9,821 nucleotides of DNA from Opitutaceae bacterium (GCA_031266495.1 JAISAX010000118.1:1-9821), one strand, 5' to 3'; positions 1 through 7,377 are shown, counted from the stretch's first letter. Made by a program: numbers and translations. The notes: generated by a model not told the origin, from the sequence alone.

Positions 1-630
1 AACGCCGACGGCACCATCACCGTGACGCTCGCGCACAACGCCACCGCCCGCGATCGCTGGACGGACTGCACGCACACGCACCACTACACACTGCGCGCCG
101 ACGGCACGCTCACGGTGGACAACGACATCGTATTTTCCGGCGCCGACATGACCGACTTGGCCCGAGCCGGCATCCGCCTCGACCTCGTGCCCGGTTACGA
201 GCAACTCGCGTATTTCGGACGCGGCCCGTGGGAAAACTACAACGACCGCCACGCCTCCACGCTCGTCGGTGTGTACGAAAGCACGGTGACCGGCGAATAC
301 GTCGATTATGTAATGCCGCAGGAGCACGGCCACCACACGGACGTCCGCTGGCTCGAACTCGCCGCCACCGCGAAACGCAGCCGCCTGCCGGCCCTGCGCA
401 TCGAAGCAGCGCCGCTCTTCGAGTTCAACGCCACGCACTACACCGTGGAGGACCTTTACGCGGCGAAACACGCGCACGAACTCGCGCCGCGTCCGGAAAC
501 GATCCTTTACCTCGACGCCGCCCACCGCGGACTCGGCACCGCCAGTTGCGGCCCCGACACCCTCGCCCGCTACCGCCTCGACGCCAGACGCTACTCGCTC
601 CGTTACATCCTCCATGCCGGCGCCAGGTAA
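1..630 (+). CDS. GH2 beta-galactosidase, C-terminal fragment
   Basis: The reading frame is open from base 1 and ends at TAA 628-630, so only the last ~209 residues are present. GH2 beta-galactosidases hydrolyse terminal beta-D-galactosides. This part corresponds to the last beta-sandwich domain (the 'small chain' or domain 5 region), not the catalytic barrel. The recognisable signature is FGRGPWENYNDR, starting near 214, followed by VMPQEHG at 310-330; LacZ has the comparable GxGPxENYxDR and YVxPxExG strings. The final stretch, with FNATHYTVEDLYAAKHAHEL, also matches the LacZ C-terminus. The catalytic residues lie upstream of the window. No signal peptide or regulation can be judged. A GTG at 22 is in frame but is only an internal codon. 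The family call is confident; the natural substrate is not certain, since GH2 enzymes of this type also act on plant polysaccharide side chains. Confidence 0.93.
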   Translation, partial: NADGTITVTLAHNATARDRWTDCTHTHHYTLRADGTLTVDNDIVFSGADMTDLARAGIRLDLVPGYEQLAYFGRGPWENYNDRHASTLVGVYESTVTGEYVDYVMPQEHGHHTDVRWLELAATAKRSRLPALRIEAAPLFEFNATHYTVEDLYAAKHAHELAPRPETILYLDAAHRGLGTASCGPDTLARYRLDARRYSLRYILHAGAR

Positions 631-696
631 CAACCAACACAGGCACCCGGGAAAACAAACTCGTCAAAAAACCACCATCCGCCCACACCGCCGCCG

Positions 697-1770
697 ATGA
701 ACGAACACCACACGCCAATCGAAGAAATTACCCTGCGCGGATATAAATCCATCCGTAACCTGGAAAAATTCCCGCTGAACAAAGGGCTGAACGTTCTCAT
801 CGGATCCAACGGCACCGGAAAAACAAACTTCATCCGCAGTTCTTTGAACTGCTCAACAACATCATTGATGTGGATAAAGGACTGCAAAACTATATCCGTG
901 CCCACGGACGCGCAAACGCCTTCCTCTTTCAGAGAATGAAAATTACGCCGAAAATCGAAGCAGAACTGATTTTCGAAAAAGAAGCCCGGGGTTATTTTTT
1001 CACATTGCAAGGCGCGAACGACCAAACCCTCTTTTTCGCCGAAGAAGAAGCCGCCTTTCTCATGTATTCAGGTTAAAAATATGGAGACGAACATCCTGAT
1101 ATCATCGGCCAACGGGAAACCATTGGCAGGGCGAATAACGAAAGCGGACTCCAGAAAATCGATATAAAAAACCTCTCCCTGCGGCTGGTAAAGGAAAACA
1201 TCCTGAATCGCCGGCTTTATCATTTTCAGGACACCACGCCTGGCGCGCCCATGATGGACGCCTGCAACATCGTGGACAACGACGTGCTGCATGGAAACGC
1301 AAAAAACATCGCTCCGTTTCTTATGCGTATAAAACGGGAGCACCCCGATCATTTTTTCCAGATAGAGGAAACGGTCCGTCAAGTCGCGCCCTTTTTCAGG
1401 GAATTTGTACTAAAACCGGACGGGACCGGACAGCAAACACAACTCCTGTGGAGAGACCGTTTCTGTGAAAGCATTTATTATCCATTCCAGCTTTCGGACG
1501 GAACCCTGCGCTATATTTGCCTGGCAACACTGCTGTTGCAACCCGACCCTCCTGCGACCATCATCCTGGACGAGCCTGAATCCGGTTTGCATCCAACCGA
1601 GATCAACCTGTTATCCGGCATGTTGCAAGAAGCCGGAACCCGGACCCAACTCATTGTGGCCACACAATCCTCGCTCCTGGTGGATAATCTGGAGCCTGAA
1701 CAAGTCATCGTCGTCAACCACGCCAACGGCGAAAGCATCTTGAGGCGTCTGGACCCGCGTCCCCTGCAGG
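697..1770 (+). pseudogene. AAA/RecF-like ATPase, broken (frameshift, stop, lost 3' end)
   Basis: Starting at ATG 697, the product opens with a RecF/SMC-type N-terminus and the Walker A string GSNGTGKTN (near 808-834). Near 837-840 one base seems to be missing: continuing in the +3 frame from 840 restores FFELLNNIIDVDKG. An in-frame TAA at 1074-1076 then interrupts this frame, which reads on as a good protein on the far side (GDEHPDIIGQ...). Later come an ABC-like signature LSDGTLRYI (near 1494), Walker B TIILDEPESGLHP (from 1557) and VATQSSLLVD. Similarity stops around LDPRPLQ (~1770), where a repeat block begins; the usual family end, with its WLEDYSLGELW-like segment, is missing. The gene is visibly AT-richer than its neighbours, suggesting transfer. 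Intact relatives are orphan ATPases often found beside a small partner gene in defence-like pairs; no partner remains here. The ATPase class is firm, the cellular role unknown. Confidence 0.85.
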
Positions 1771-1774
1771 TTCC

Positions 1775-1799
1775 GGAGTGGCGCGGGCGTCTCGCCCGC
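1775..1799. repeat. Hairpin-bearing direct repeat, copy 1
   Basis: This is a 25-bp sequence repeated identically at 1974-1998, exactly 199 bp away. Both copies are preceded by TTCC (with one extra G in copy 2). It contains the perfect palindrome GCGGGCG-TCT-CGCCCGC at 1783-1799 (7-bp stem, 3-nt loop). It marks the point where the upstream ATPase homology ends. It resembles a REP-type intergenic palindrome. Confidence 0.85.
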
Positions 1800-1805
1800 A
1801 TCAAC

Positions 1806-1968
1806 TCTTTCTCGTTCTCTTGCTCGTTCTCGTTCTCCGGTTTGTGTTCCGGCACGTCTTGCGAGTGCCGAAGCAGGAGTACGATCAGGAATACGATCAG
1901 GAGAACGAGAAAGAGCAGGAGTACGAACCCGGACCGGAGAAAGAGAACGAGCAAGAGAACGAGAACGA
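1806..1968. repeat. Long imperfect inverted repeat between the two direct repeats
   Basis: The left arm 1813-1849 is pyrimidine-rich. The right arm 1925-1961 is its purine-rich complement, matching at 33 of 37 positions by hand alignment, and weaker matching extends outward to about 1806 and 1968. The 75-nt centre holds a small hairpin (GGCAC 1851-1855 with GTGCC 1865-1869) and two copies of TACGATCAGGA at 1880-1890 and 1892-1902. With the flanking direct repeats it makes a ~225-bp non-coding composite element that could form a long stem in DNA or RNA. No transposase gene is present, so if mobile it would be a MITE-like passenger. Confidence 0.75.
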
Positions 1969-1973
1969 TTCCG

Positions 1974-1998
1974 GGAGTGGCGCGGGCGTCTCGCCCGC
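1974..1998. repeat. Hairpin-bearing direct repeat, copy 2
   Basis: This is an exact copy of 1775-1799, with the palindrome at 1982-1998. It is followed directly by a second small palindrome, GGCGC-GAA-GCGCC, at 2003-2015. Confidence 0.85.
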
Positions 1999-2032
1999 CG
2001 ACGGCGCGAAGCGCCGCCTCCATGCCTCCCCG

Positions 2033-2087
2033 CCTCCCTCCCGCCTCCCTCCCGCCACTCTCCCGCCACTCTATCGCCACTCTACCG
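2033..2087. repeat. 11-bp tandem array, five copies
   Basis: There are five consecutive 11-mers: CCTCCCTCCCG twice (2033-2054), then CCACTCTCCCG, CCACTCTATCG and CCACTCTACCG. The first two and last three form two sequence variants, so the array seems to have diverged and then expanded locally. It lies in non-coding sequence between the broken ATPase and the deaminase gene. From 2088 to 2223 I see no gene or clear signal. Confidence 0.85.
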
Positions 2088-2223
2088 GATCGGGCGATTG
2101 TCAGTAAAAGCCCGTGCCTCGACTTTGCTTCCTGCATGTCTCGTTTTTGAGATGCGCCCGGTGTGAGTAGTCCCGAGTGGTTCGGAGTGACAAGCGCCGC
2201 CGGCCAAGCTAGCGAGTGGCGCA

Positions 2224-2697
2224 ATGAACAAAACCATTTCCCCTGTCGATCTGATTGCCGAAGCCACCACCCGGTTTGGCGAGCGGCCGTCGTGGGATGA
2301 TTATTTTATGGCCACGGCGGTGCTCCTCTCCACCCGCAGCCCGTGCGAACGGCTGCATGTGGGCTGTGTGATTGTCAGCGGAGGCGACCGGCGCAACCGG
2401 CTCGTCGCCGCCGGTTACAACGGATTTCTTCCCGGCACCCCGCACGTGTCGCGCGTCCGCGACGGACACGAGCAGGCGACCGTCCATGCCGAGCAAAACG
2501 CCGTGGCCGACGCCGCCCGCCGGGGCAGTTCGCTGGAAGGCTGCGTGGCCTACGTCACCCATTTCCCGTGCATCAACTGCGCAAAAATCCTCGCCGCCGC
2601 CGGCATCGCAGAGATCCGTTACCGCGACGATTACAAAAACGACCCTCTGGTCGGGCCGCTGCTGTCCGACGCCGGCGTGAGTATCCGGAAACTGTAG
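2224..2697 (+). CDS. dCMP deaminase family protein
   Basis: This 157-residue zinc-dependent deaminase of the cytidine/deoxycytidylate superfamily most likely converts dCMP to dUMP, feeding dTMP synthesis in the cytoplasm. The zinc site is complete: HAE at residues 88-90 (H88 ligand, E90 proton shuttle) and PCINC at 115-119 (C116 and C119 ligands). RPSWDDYFM (21-29) and the GYNG string (64-67) are typical of dCMP deaminases and of the related ComE-like proteins. The length is normal for the family. The ATG at 2224 is chosen because it gives a normal N-terminus just before the conserved SWDDYFM; there is no good Shine-Dalgarno in front of it. The gene stands alone, 126 bp after the 11-bp array, with no obvious terminator after TAG 2695-2697. 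Another base-containing substrate is possible, as sequence alone does not fix specificity. Confidence 0.9.
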   Translation: MNKTISPVDLIAEATTRFGERPSWDDYFMATAVLLSTRSPCERLHVGCVIVSGGDRRNRLVAAGYNGFLPGTPHVSRVRDGHEQATVHAEQNAVADAARRGSSLEGCVAYVTHFPCINCAKILAAAGIAEIRYRDDYKNDPLVGPLLSDAGVSIRKL

Positions 2698-2705
2698 CTT
2701 GATCG

Positions 2706-2778
2706 CCCCTGTCACCCTCGTCACCCCTGTCAAACCTGTCCCCCCGTAGCCCCCGTCGAACCTGTCGATACCTGTCGA
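2706..2778. repeat. Degenerate 9-bp tandem array
   Basis: About eight units of a 9-mer close to CCCCTGTCA/ACCTGTCGA follow one another, with a 1-nt slip at 2769. The array begins 9 bp after the deaminase stop codon. Within the gene-free stretch 2698-3385 it is the first of three distinct blocks. It lacks a strong hairpin and has no U-tract, so it is not an ordinary terminator. Confidence 0.75.
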
Positions 2779-2790
2779 TCCGCATAACGG

Positions 2791-2858
2791 CCCCCCTCTT
2801 CCCTCTTCCTTCTTCCTTCTTCCTTCCCCTCCCTTCGTCTCTTCCCCTCCCCCCCCCC
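2791..2858. repeat. Pyrimidine tract with C10 end
   Basis: Sixty-eight bases are all C or T except G2837. It includes tandem TTCTTCC-like units around 2808-2825 and ends in ten C (2849-2858). Homopurine/homopyrimidine runs of this length can form triplex (H-DNA) structures; whether this one does is unknown. It lies ~530 bp before the receptor start. Confidence 0.8.
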
Positions 2859-2911
2859 ACACACATTCCTCTATCCTGCTTTACCGCACCATCTTCCTGT
2901 TGTGCTGGCCA

Positions 2912-2940
2912 TTGACTACCGGAGCATCCGGTTGATCAAT
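2912..2940 (+). promoter_or_regulatory. Weak promoter-like pair with a palindrome in its spacer
   Basis: TTGACT at 2912-2917 resembles a -35 box, and ATCAAT at 2935-2940 sits 17 bp later but matches TATAAT at only three positions. The spacer holds the perfect palindrome ACCGGA-GCA-TCCGGT (2918-2932), an arrangement that would suit an operator. A second weak candidate is TTGATC 2932-2937 with CATAAG near 2954-2959. Neither is strong, and sigma-70 rules may be relaxed in this organism. Confidence 0.25.
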
Positions 2941-3077
2941 TCCTGATTCAATGCATAAGCTCCTCTTCTGATTCGGGTGAAGGCCAACTTGATATTTGTA
3001 TTCTGACAAAAACAGTAGAGATTAGCTCTCGATGAAGGAGCGAATCCCGCTTCCCATTGACGCTCGCGACCAGACTA

Positions 3078-3148
3078 CTGGAGGGGAGACATAACGACAC
3101 CACTTCTCCAGAAACGGGTTGGGCAACACCGGACACTCCGGCTGCCGG
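3078..3148 (+). promoter_or_regulatory. Structured leader segment upstream of the receptor
   Basis: Two hairpins can be drawn. CTGGAG 3078-3083 pairs with CTCCAG 3106-3111, and the stem can extend inward to about nine pairs with two G-U. CCGGA 3129-3133 pairs perfectly with TCCGG 3137-3141, followed by a further CCGG at 3145-3148 that could compete for the same partner. Alternative pairing is a property of attenuators and riboswitches, but I recognise no known riboswitch core. The rest of the leader, 3149-3385, shows no gene and no motif I can name. Confidence 0.3.
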
Positions 3149-3385
3149 ACAAATGATGGAGGAAAGGGCCGGAGGGATTCGCGCCAGCTTCACAATTCTC
3201 TTCCGTCCCTACGTCGCCAGACGCGAGGCATGAAGGATCTCCGGCCAACTGATCCGACCACGGCAGTCGCCAAGAGAGTTTCCCATCCAGACGAGCCGGA
3301 CACCGGCCAGGCACGACCAACACACGACCCTGCCCGGTTTCCCTCAATCCACAACCAATCAGGTAAACAGTTAAATCTTACGACC

Positions 3386-5944
3386 ATGTCACAACGTTCC
3401 TTGCTGCGCCTTGCGCCAGCACTGACGGCGGCGCTCATGCTGCCTGCCCTCTCGCCGGCCCAACCGGCCGACGCTGCGCCACCCAACGGCGCATCCTCCT
3501 CCCCTCCCTCCCCCCCCGCCTCTCCCGGAGCGGTCGCCGCCGGTTCGATCGAGGAATCCATCCTGCTCGACAAGGTGACCATCGAGGACATCCCTGCCGA
3601 CCAGTCCATCCTGCCCACGCGCCCGTCCACCTCGCTCTACGGTTTTGAGGAAACCATTCGCGAGACGCCGCGCTCCGTCTTTCAGGTCACCAAAGCCCAC
3701 CTCGACAACGACACCATCCAGAGCTTCACCGACCTCGCCCGTTACTCGCCCAGCGTCCAGCGCGGCTCGGTCTCGCCCTATTCGGTTCCGCGTATCCGCG
3801 GCGGCACTGCCGACACGCTGCGCAACAACATCGTGCTCTTCAACACCGCCGTCCGTCCCTTCAACGACAACGCGTGGGAATCCGCCGACATCGTTGCCGG
3901 CATCCCCAGTGTCATCCAGGGCAACACTTCCCGCACCGCCGGCTACGTCAACTACGTCACGAAAAAACCCTTCTTCGGCGAGGACCAGACCGAGCTTTCC
4001 GTGAAGTTCGGCCGCCTCGGTATCCATTCTCAAACTACGTATCCGCAATTCTCCGTACAACTCGACCACAGCACCACGCTCATCGAGGACAAACTCGCCC
4101 TCCGCGTCAGCCTCCTCCAGTCCGAAGCCGACCTCTACCAGGGTAATGCGGAAGGCAATACAAAGGACATCTTTGCCGCCCTCGCCTGGAAACCCAACTC
4201 CAGGGTCACCGTGGAGACCAACCTCTCCTGGACCAAATCGGACGGCGCCCTCCCCACGGGCATCAACCGCCTCAGCCAGAACCTGATCAACAACTGGGTG
4301 TATCAGGCCGGCGAGGCCACGCCCGTCTTTGGCGGCGGCGACGGCTCCAGCCCGGCCTCTCCGCGCACCATCACCGGATGGGAAGTCCGGGACCCCCGCG
4401 ACGTCAAAATCCGCGGCGACCAGGTGCTCGACAGCGACGTGGCCGGCAACGACGCCAACGAATACATCGCCCAGGCCATCACCACCGTGAAACTCAACGA
4501 CACCTTCACCCTCCGCAACAACACCGTCTTCCAGTACAGCGACAACGTCTCGGACGGCTACGACTTCAACCACGGCGGCCACATCAACAAACTCGTCGAG
4601 TCGCGCTTCGAACTCCTCGCCGATCACGAATTTGAACTTTTTGGCGCAAACGTCCGCCATCAAAGCAACAGCGGCTTCTCCTTCCGCTGGCTCGAAAACA
4701 CGTGCAATGCCGCCGGTGCGACCGGCCAGGAAAACCCCGTCTACTACGCCGACGTCACACAACCCGGCTCCTACAACGTCTCCGGCTCCCTCGCCCTCGC
4801 CACCTCGCCCTGGAACCGCGGCCCCGGCACCGGCACGCCCGACAGCGTCGCTCCCGGCGGCAGGCGCGCCGTCATCTACTCCGACCGCTACGGCTGGCTC
4901 CAGTGGACGCCCTCCTGGGGCAAGGACGGCGTCGCTGCCGCCCCTGTCGCCGGTTTTGGCGGCGGCCTTGCCGGAGGCGAAGCGCGTATCAACACACTCA
5001 AGACATACAACCTCTTCAGCGAACACAAATTCGACATCGGGGAAAAATGGACCTGGCGCGCCGGCGCCCGCCTCTCCCTCGTGGACGACGAAATCACCAC
5101 CAACTCCCTCACCAAACGCCTCGTCAGCCAGGGCTATTATCACGGCGGCACTTACGGTGACCTCAACACTTACGACGACATCACCGCCTGGAACAGCGAC
5201 CTCAACACCAGCCTCAACTACCGCCCTGCCCGCTGGGTCAACGTTTACCTCGCCTACGATCACAACATCTCCAGCCAGGATTGCGGCTGCTGCCAGACCA
5301 TCGGCTTCTTCGGCAACGGCAACGCCCTCGACGACTCCCTCTTCGACGTGAAAAGCGAACTCTTCGAACTCGGCGCCAAGTTCGAGATCATCCCCAACCA
5401 GCTCTTCGCCAGCGCCGCCTGGTTTCGCCAGACCCGCCAGGTCTCCCAGATAGACTCCCTCACGGGCGCCGCGAGCATCTACGACCTCGTCTATCAGGGC
5501 GTCGAACTCGCCCTGGCTTACCAGCCCAACGTCAACCTCGCCACCGGCGTGAACTACAGCTACATCCACGCCGCCTACGACGGCGGTTTCGACTCCGCCA
5601 CCAGCAGCAGCATGGACGGCAAACGCTTCCAGGGATCTCCGCTCAACAGCGCCAACGCCTGGGCCGCATACCGTTTCGACAACGGCTTCGGTCTCAAGGC
5701 CAGTGCATGGTTCACCTCCTCATGGAACGTCAACCTTTCCGGCAGCCTGCGCGTTCCCGCCCAGCACAGCATCGATCTCGGCGCCTTTTATGCCGCCAAA
5801 AAATGGCGCCTCGACCTCGACGTGCTCAACGTCACCAACGAAAAAAACTGGGCGGCTGCCGGCGGCCCCGGCGGCAACACCTACACCTATCTCCTGCCCG
5901 CCGAACGCCTCGGCATCCAGGGAAAATTCTCCTGGCACTTCTGA
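3386..5944 (+). CDS. TonB-dependent outer-membrane receptor
   Basis: This 852-residue outer-membrane receptor would import a scarce ligand using TonB/ExbBD energy. Residues 1-~25 form a Sec signal (MSQRSLLRLAPALTAALMLPALSPAQ), followed by a Pro/Ser/Ala-rich linker to ~55. The plug domain spans ~88-195: ETPRSVFQV, then IQSFTDLARYSPSVQ, PRIRGG and IQGNTSRTAGYVNYVTKKP. A beta-barrel with aromatic-rich alternating strands runs to the C-terminal Phe of GKFSWHF, as expected for BAM recognition. The length is normal for the family. The open frame extends upstream to TTG 3119, but ATG 3386 is chosen because the signal peptide begins there. A run of C8 (3510-3517) lies in the linker codons, and an unusual DCGCC string (C633, C635, C636) lies in a likely surface loop. 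It leads the operon; the next gene starts 191 bp downstream. The ligand is unknown. The transporter genes that follow suggest an organic anion or cofactor-like ligand, by inference only. Confidence 0.93.
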   Translation: MSQRSLLRLAPALTAALMLPALSPAQPADAAPPNGASSSPPSPPASPGAVAAGSIEESILLDKVTIEDIPADQSILPTRPSTSLYGFEETIRETPRSVFQVTKAHLDNDTIQSFTDLARYSPSVQRGSVSPYSVPRIRGGTADTLRNNIVLFNTAVRPFNDNAWESADIVAGIPSVIQGNTSRTAGYVNYVTKKPFFGEDQTELSVKFGRLGIHSQTTYPQFSVQLDHSTTLIEDKLALRVSLLQSEADLYQGNAEGNTKDIFAALAWKPNSRVTVETNLSWTKSDGALPTGINRLSQNLINNWVYQAGEATPVFGGGDGSSPASPRTITGWEVRDPRDVKIRGDQVLDSDVAGNDANEYIAQAITTVKLNDTFTLRNNTVFQYSDNVSDGYDFNHGGHINKLVESRFELLADHEFELFGANVRHQSNSGFSFRWLENTCNAAGATGQENPVYYADVTQPGSYNVSGSLALATSPWNRGPGTGTPDSVAPGGRRAVIYSDRYGWLQWTPSWGKDGVAAAPVAGFGGGLAGGEARINTLKTYNLFSEHKFDIGEKWTWRAGARLSLVDDEITTNSLTKRLVSQGYYHGGTYGDLNTYDDITAWNSDLNTSLNYRPARWVNVYLAYDHNISSQDCGCCQTIGFFGNGNALDDSLFDVKSELFELGAKFEIIPNQLFASAAWFRQTRQVSQIDSLTGAASIYDLVYQGVELALAYQPNVNLATGVNYSYIHAAYDGGFDSATSSSMDGKRFQGSPLNSANAWAAYRFDNGFGLKASAWFTSSWNVNLSGSLRVPAQHSIDLGAFYAAKKWRLDLDVLNVTNEKNWAAAGGPGGNTYTYLLPAERLGIQGKFSWHF

Positions 5945-6038
5945 ACCGTATTCTCCGGACCATTACAACCGAAGGACCCGACAACCGGATACCCGGACGA
6001 CCGGACGACAAATCCCGCACAAGGCATGCGCCTCCCCG

Positions 6039-6056
6039 CCCCCCCCCCCCCCCCCC
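6039..6056. repeat. C18 homopolymer tract
   Basis: Eighteen consecutive C lie between the receptor stop (5944) and the binding-protein start (6136). Runs of this length slip during replication, so tract length may vary within a population. Confidence 0.85.
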
Positions 6057-6083
6057 GGCTGCCTGAAGCAGCCGGGGGAGGGG
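6047..6083 (+). promoter_or_regulatory. Strong hairpin built partly from the C tract
   Basis: CCCCCGGCTGC (6052-6062) pairs perfectly with GCAGCCGGGGG (6068-6078) around the loop CTGAA. Beyond one C-A mismatch (6051/6079), four more C-G pairs form (6047-6050 with 6080-6083). A run of five T follows at about 6105-6111, too distant for a standard intrinsic terminator. It sits 53 bp before the binding-protein ATG. It could limit read-through or protect the upstream receptor mRNA, giving more receptor than transporter. Confidence 0.6.
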
Positions 6084-6135
6084 ATGGAAGAACGGAGGAA
6101 AAGAATTTTTCTCCCCTGTCCTGCAAAACAACCCG

Positions 6136-7377
6136 ATGAATCGATTTTACCACTACAAAGCAAGCGCGACCCTCCCCTCCCGCTTCGCCCTCCTGTTCGT
6201 CCTCGTCCTCGCCCTGCCCCTCTCGACCCTGTTTCAGGCGGGCTGCCGGAGGACCGGGGACGCCGGCGAACCCGCCGCCGCCGCTGCCTCCGCCGCCAAT
6301 CCCGTGCTCAAAACCTCGGCGAACGCACCGGCCATACCCTCCGGAAAACGCGTCGTCAAAATCGGCCTCAACAGCTGGATCGCCATCGCCAGCCAGAAAG
6401 GCTGGCTGCGGGAGGCGTTTGCTCCGCTGAACACCGAGGTCGAGATCGTTGACCGCCGGGTGGCCGGCAGCGCCGAAGCCGCCCTTTTCCAGCGCGGAGA
6501 CATCCACATCGCCGAACGCATGGCGTATCCATCTCTCCAGCACAAAGCCAACGGCTTTGATTTTGTCGTCATCTGGTCCAGCGGCGACTGCAACCCGCGG
6601 CGCGCCACGACGATCGTCCGCAAGGAATCCCCCTCGCGCGCGCTTTCCGACCTGAAAGGCAAAATCCTCGGAGCCTCCCGCATGGGCTGCCCTTACTTCG
6701 CCACCTACGAAGCCCTCCTCGCCGAAGGCATCCAGCTCGACACCGGGCTGAAAAAAGGCGACGTGCGCTACGTCAACATCACGGGCAACCCCGCCATCCT
6801 CGCCCTCCTGACCGGGGAAATCGAAGCCCTTTCCGTCCACGCCGCCACGGTCGAGATAGGCCGGCTCTACGAGGAAGACCGTGTTCGCGAGATCGGCACG
6901 GCCACGCCCGGCGGCCAGTATGTCACCGGCGGCGGCCGCGCGCTCATCATCACCCTGCGCCGCTATGCCGACCGGAACCCCGACATCATCCAGGCGTATT
7001 TGCGCCTCTATGACAAAACGCGCCGCTGGATCGTTGACGGCAACAACTACGAGGAAACCGCCAAAGTCGCTGCCAAAGCCTTTCGCACCTCCGAATCCGT
7101 CTCCCTCTACATCATCAAGGACGAATCCACGCTGGCTCTCGATCCGGGACGCCCCGACGCGCAGGAAACCATCGACGCCCTCTCCCGCTTCCTCAAATGG
7201 GCCATTGACAATGGTGACGACTTTTACGGCGCCAAACCTCTCACCGAAACCCAGATAACCGAATTCGTTGACCGCCGCTTCTTCGCGGGTGGCGAGTATT
7301 ATGTCGATACCACGGGCAACTCCCCCCTCCCCCCCCCCCCCGCCCCGAACCTCCGGATCAAAAATGACAAACCCTGA
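6136..7377 (+). CDS. ABC transporter substrate-binding protein, NitT/TauT/SsuA type
   Basis: This 413-residue periplasmic binding protein would hand its ligand to the permease encoded next. The N-terminus has a basic stretch and a hydrophobic segment (~17-34) ending in FQAGC, so C37 may be lipidated, although Q at -3 is atypical for a lipobox. A low-complexity Ala-rich linker follows. The mature domain begins at VVKIGLNSW (73-81), with the family's LKGK motif at 173-176 and TGEIEALSVHA (226-236), typical of the NMT1/SsuA fold. C152 and C185 are further cysteines. The protein is longer than the usual ~320 residues because of the linker and a C-terminal extension. A C13 tract (7329-7341) near the 3' end encodes Pro residues. 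This frame stops at TGA 7375-7377, 72 bp before the permease, whereas loss of one C would give 438 residues overlapping the permease start. The substrate is not determinable from sequence. Confidence 0.88.
   Translation: MNRFYHYKASATLPSRFALLFVLVLALPLSTLFQAGCRRTGDAGEPAAAAASAANPVLKTSANAPAIPSGKRVVKIGLNSWIAIASQKGWLREAFAPLNTEVEIVDRRVAGSAEAALFQRGDIHIAERMAYPSLQHKANGFDFVVIWSSGDCNPRRATTIVRKESPSRALSDLKGKILGASRMGCPYFATYEALLAEGIQLDTGLKKGDVRYVNITGNPAILALLTGEIEALSVHAATVEIGRLYEEDRVREIGTATPGGQYVTGGGRALIITLRRYADRNPDIIQAYLRLYDKTRRWIVDGNNYEETAKVAAKAFRTSESVSLYIIKDESTLALDPGRPDAQETIDALSRFLKWAIDNGDDFYGAKPLTETQITEFVDRRFFAGGEYYVDTTGNSPLPPPPAPNLRIKNDKP
7329..7341. repeat. C13 homopolymer inside the binding-protein gene
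   Basis: Thirteen consecutive C encode the proline run near residues 399-402. A change of one or two C shifts the reading frame for only the last ~10 residues, so the folded domain would be untouched and only the tail and the coupling to the next gene would change. Confidence 0.85.

Noticed and set aside
1775..1998. CRISPR array
   Set aside because: There are only two repeat copies, 199 bp apart and with an inverted repeat rather than spacers between them; no cas gene is nearby.
1251..2150. A free-standing 299-residue protein
   Set aside because: Its first ~170 residues are the C-terminal half of the broken ATPase, and the rest is translated repeat sequence with Ser/Arg/Phe bias, so it is not an independent gene.
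3078..3148. SAM-I (S-box) riboswitch
   Set aside because: Only a short stretch is reminiscent of the conserved core; the GAGGGA...GGCCC segment and the four-way junction stems are not present in order.
3119..3385. Upstream in-frame extension of the receptor (89 codons from TTG)
   Set aside because: The extension is basic and low-complexity with no signal peptide, whereas a proper signal peptide begins exactly at ATG 3386.
3389..5569. Long minus-strand open frame (726 codons) opposite the receptor gene
   Set aside because: It is the antisense shadow of a GC-rich gene: its translation is a Val/Gly/Ala/Asp-rich string with no domain, while the plus strand encodes a complete receptor.
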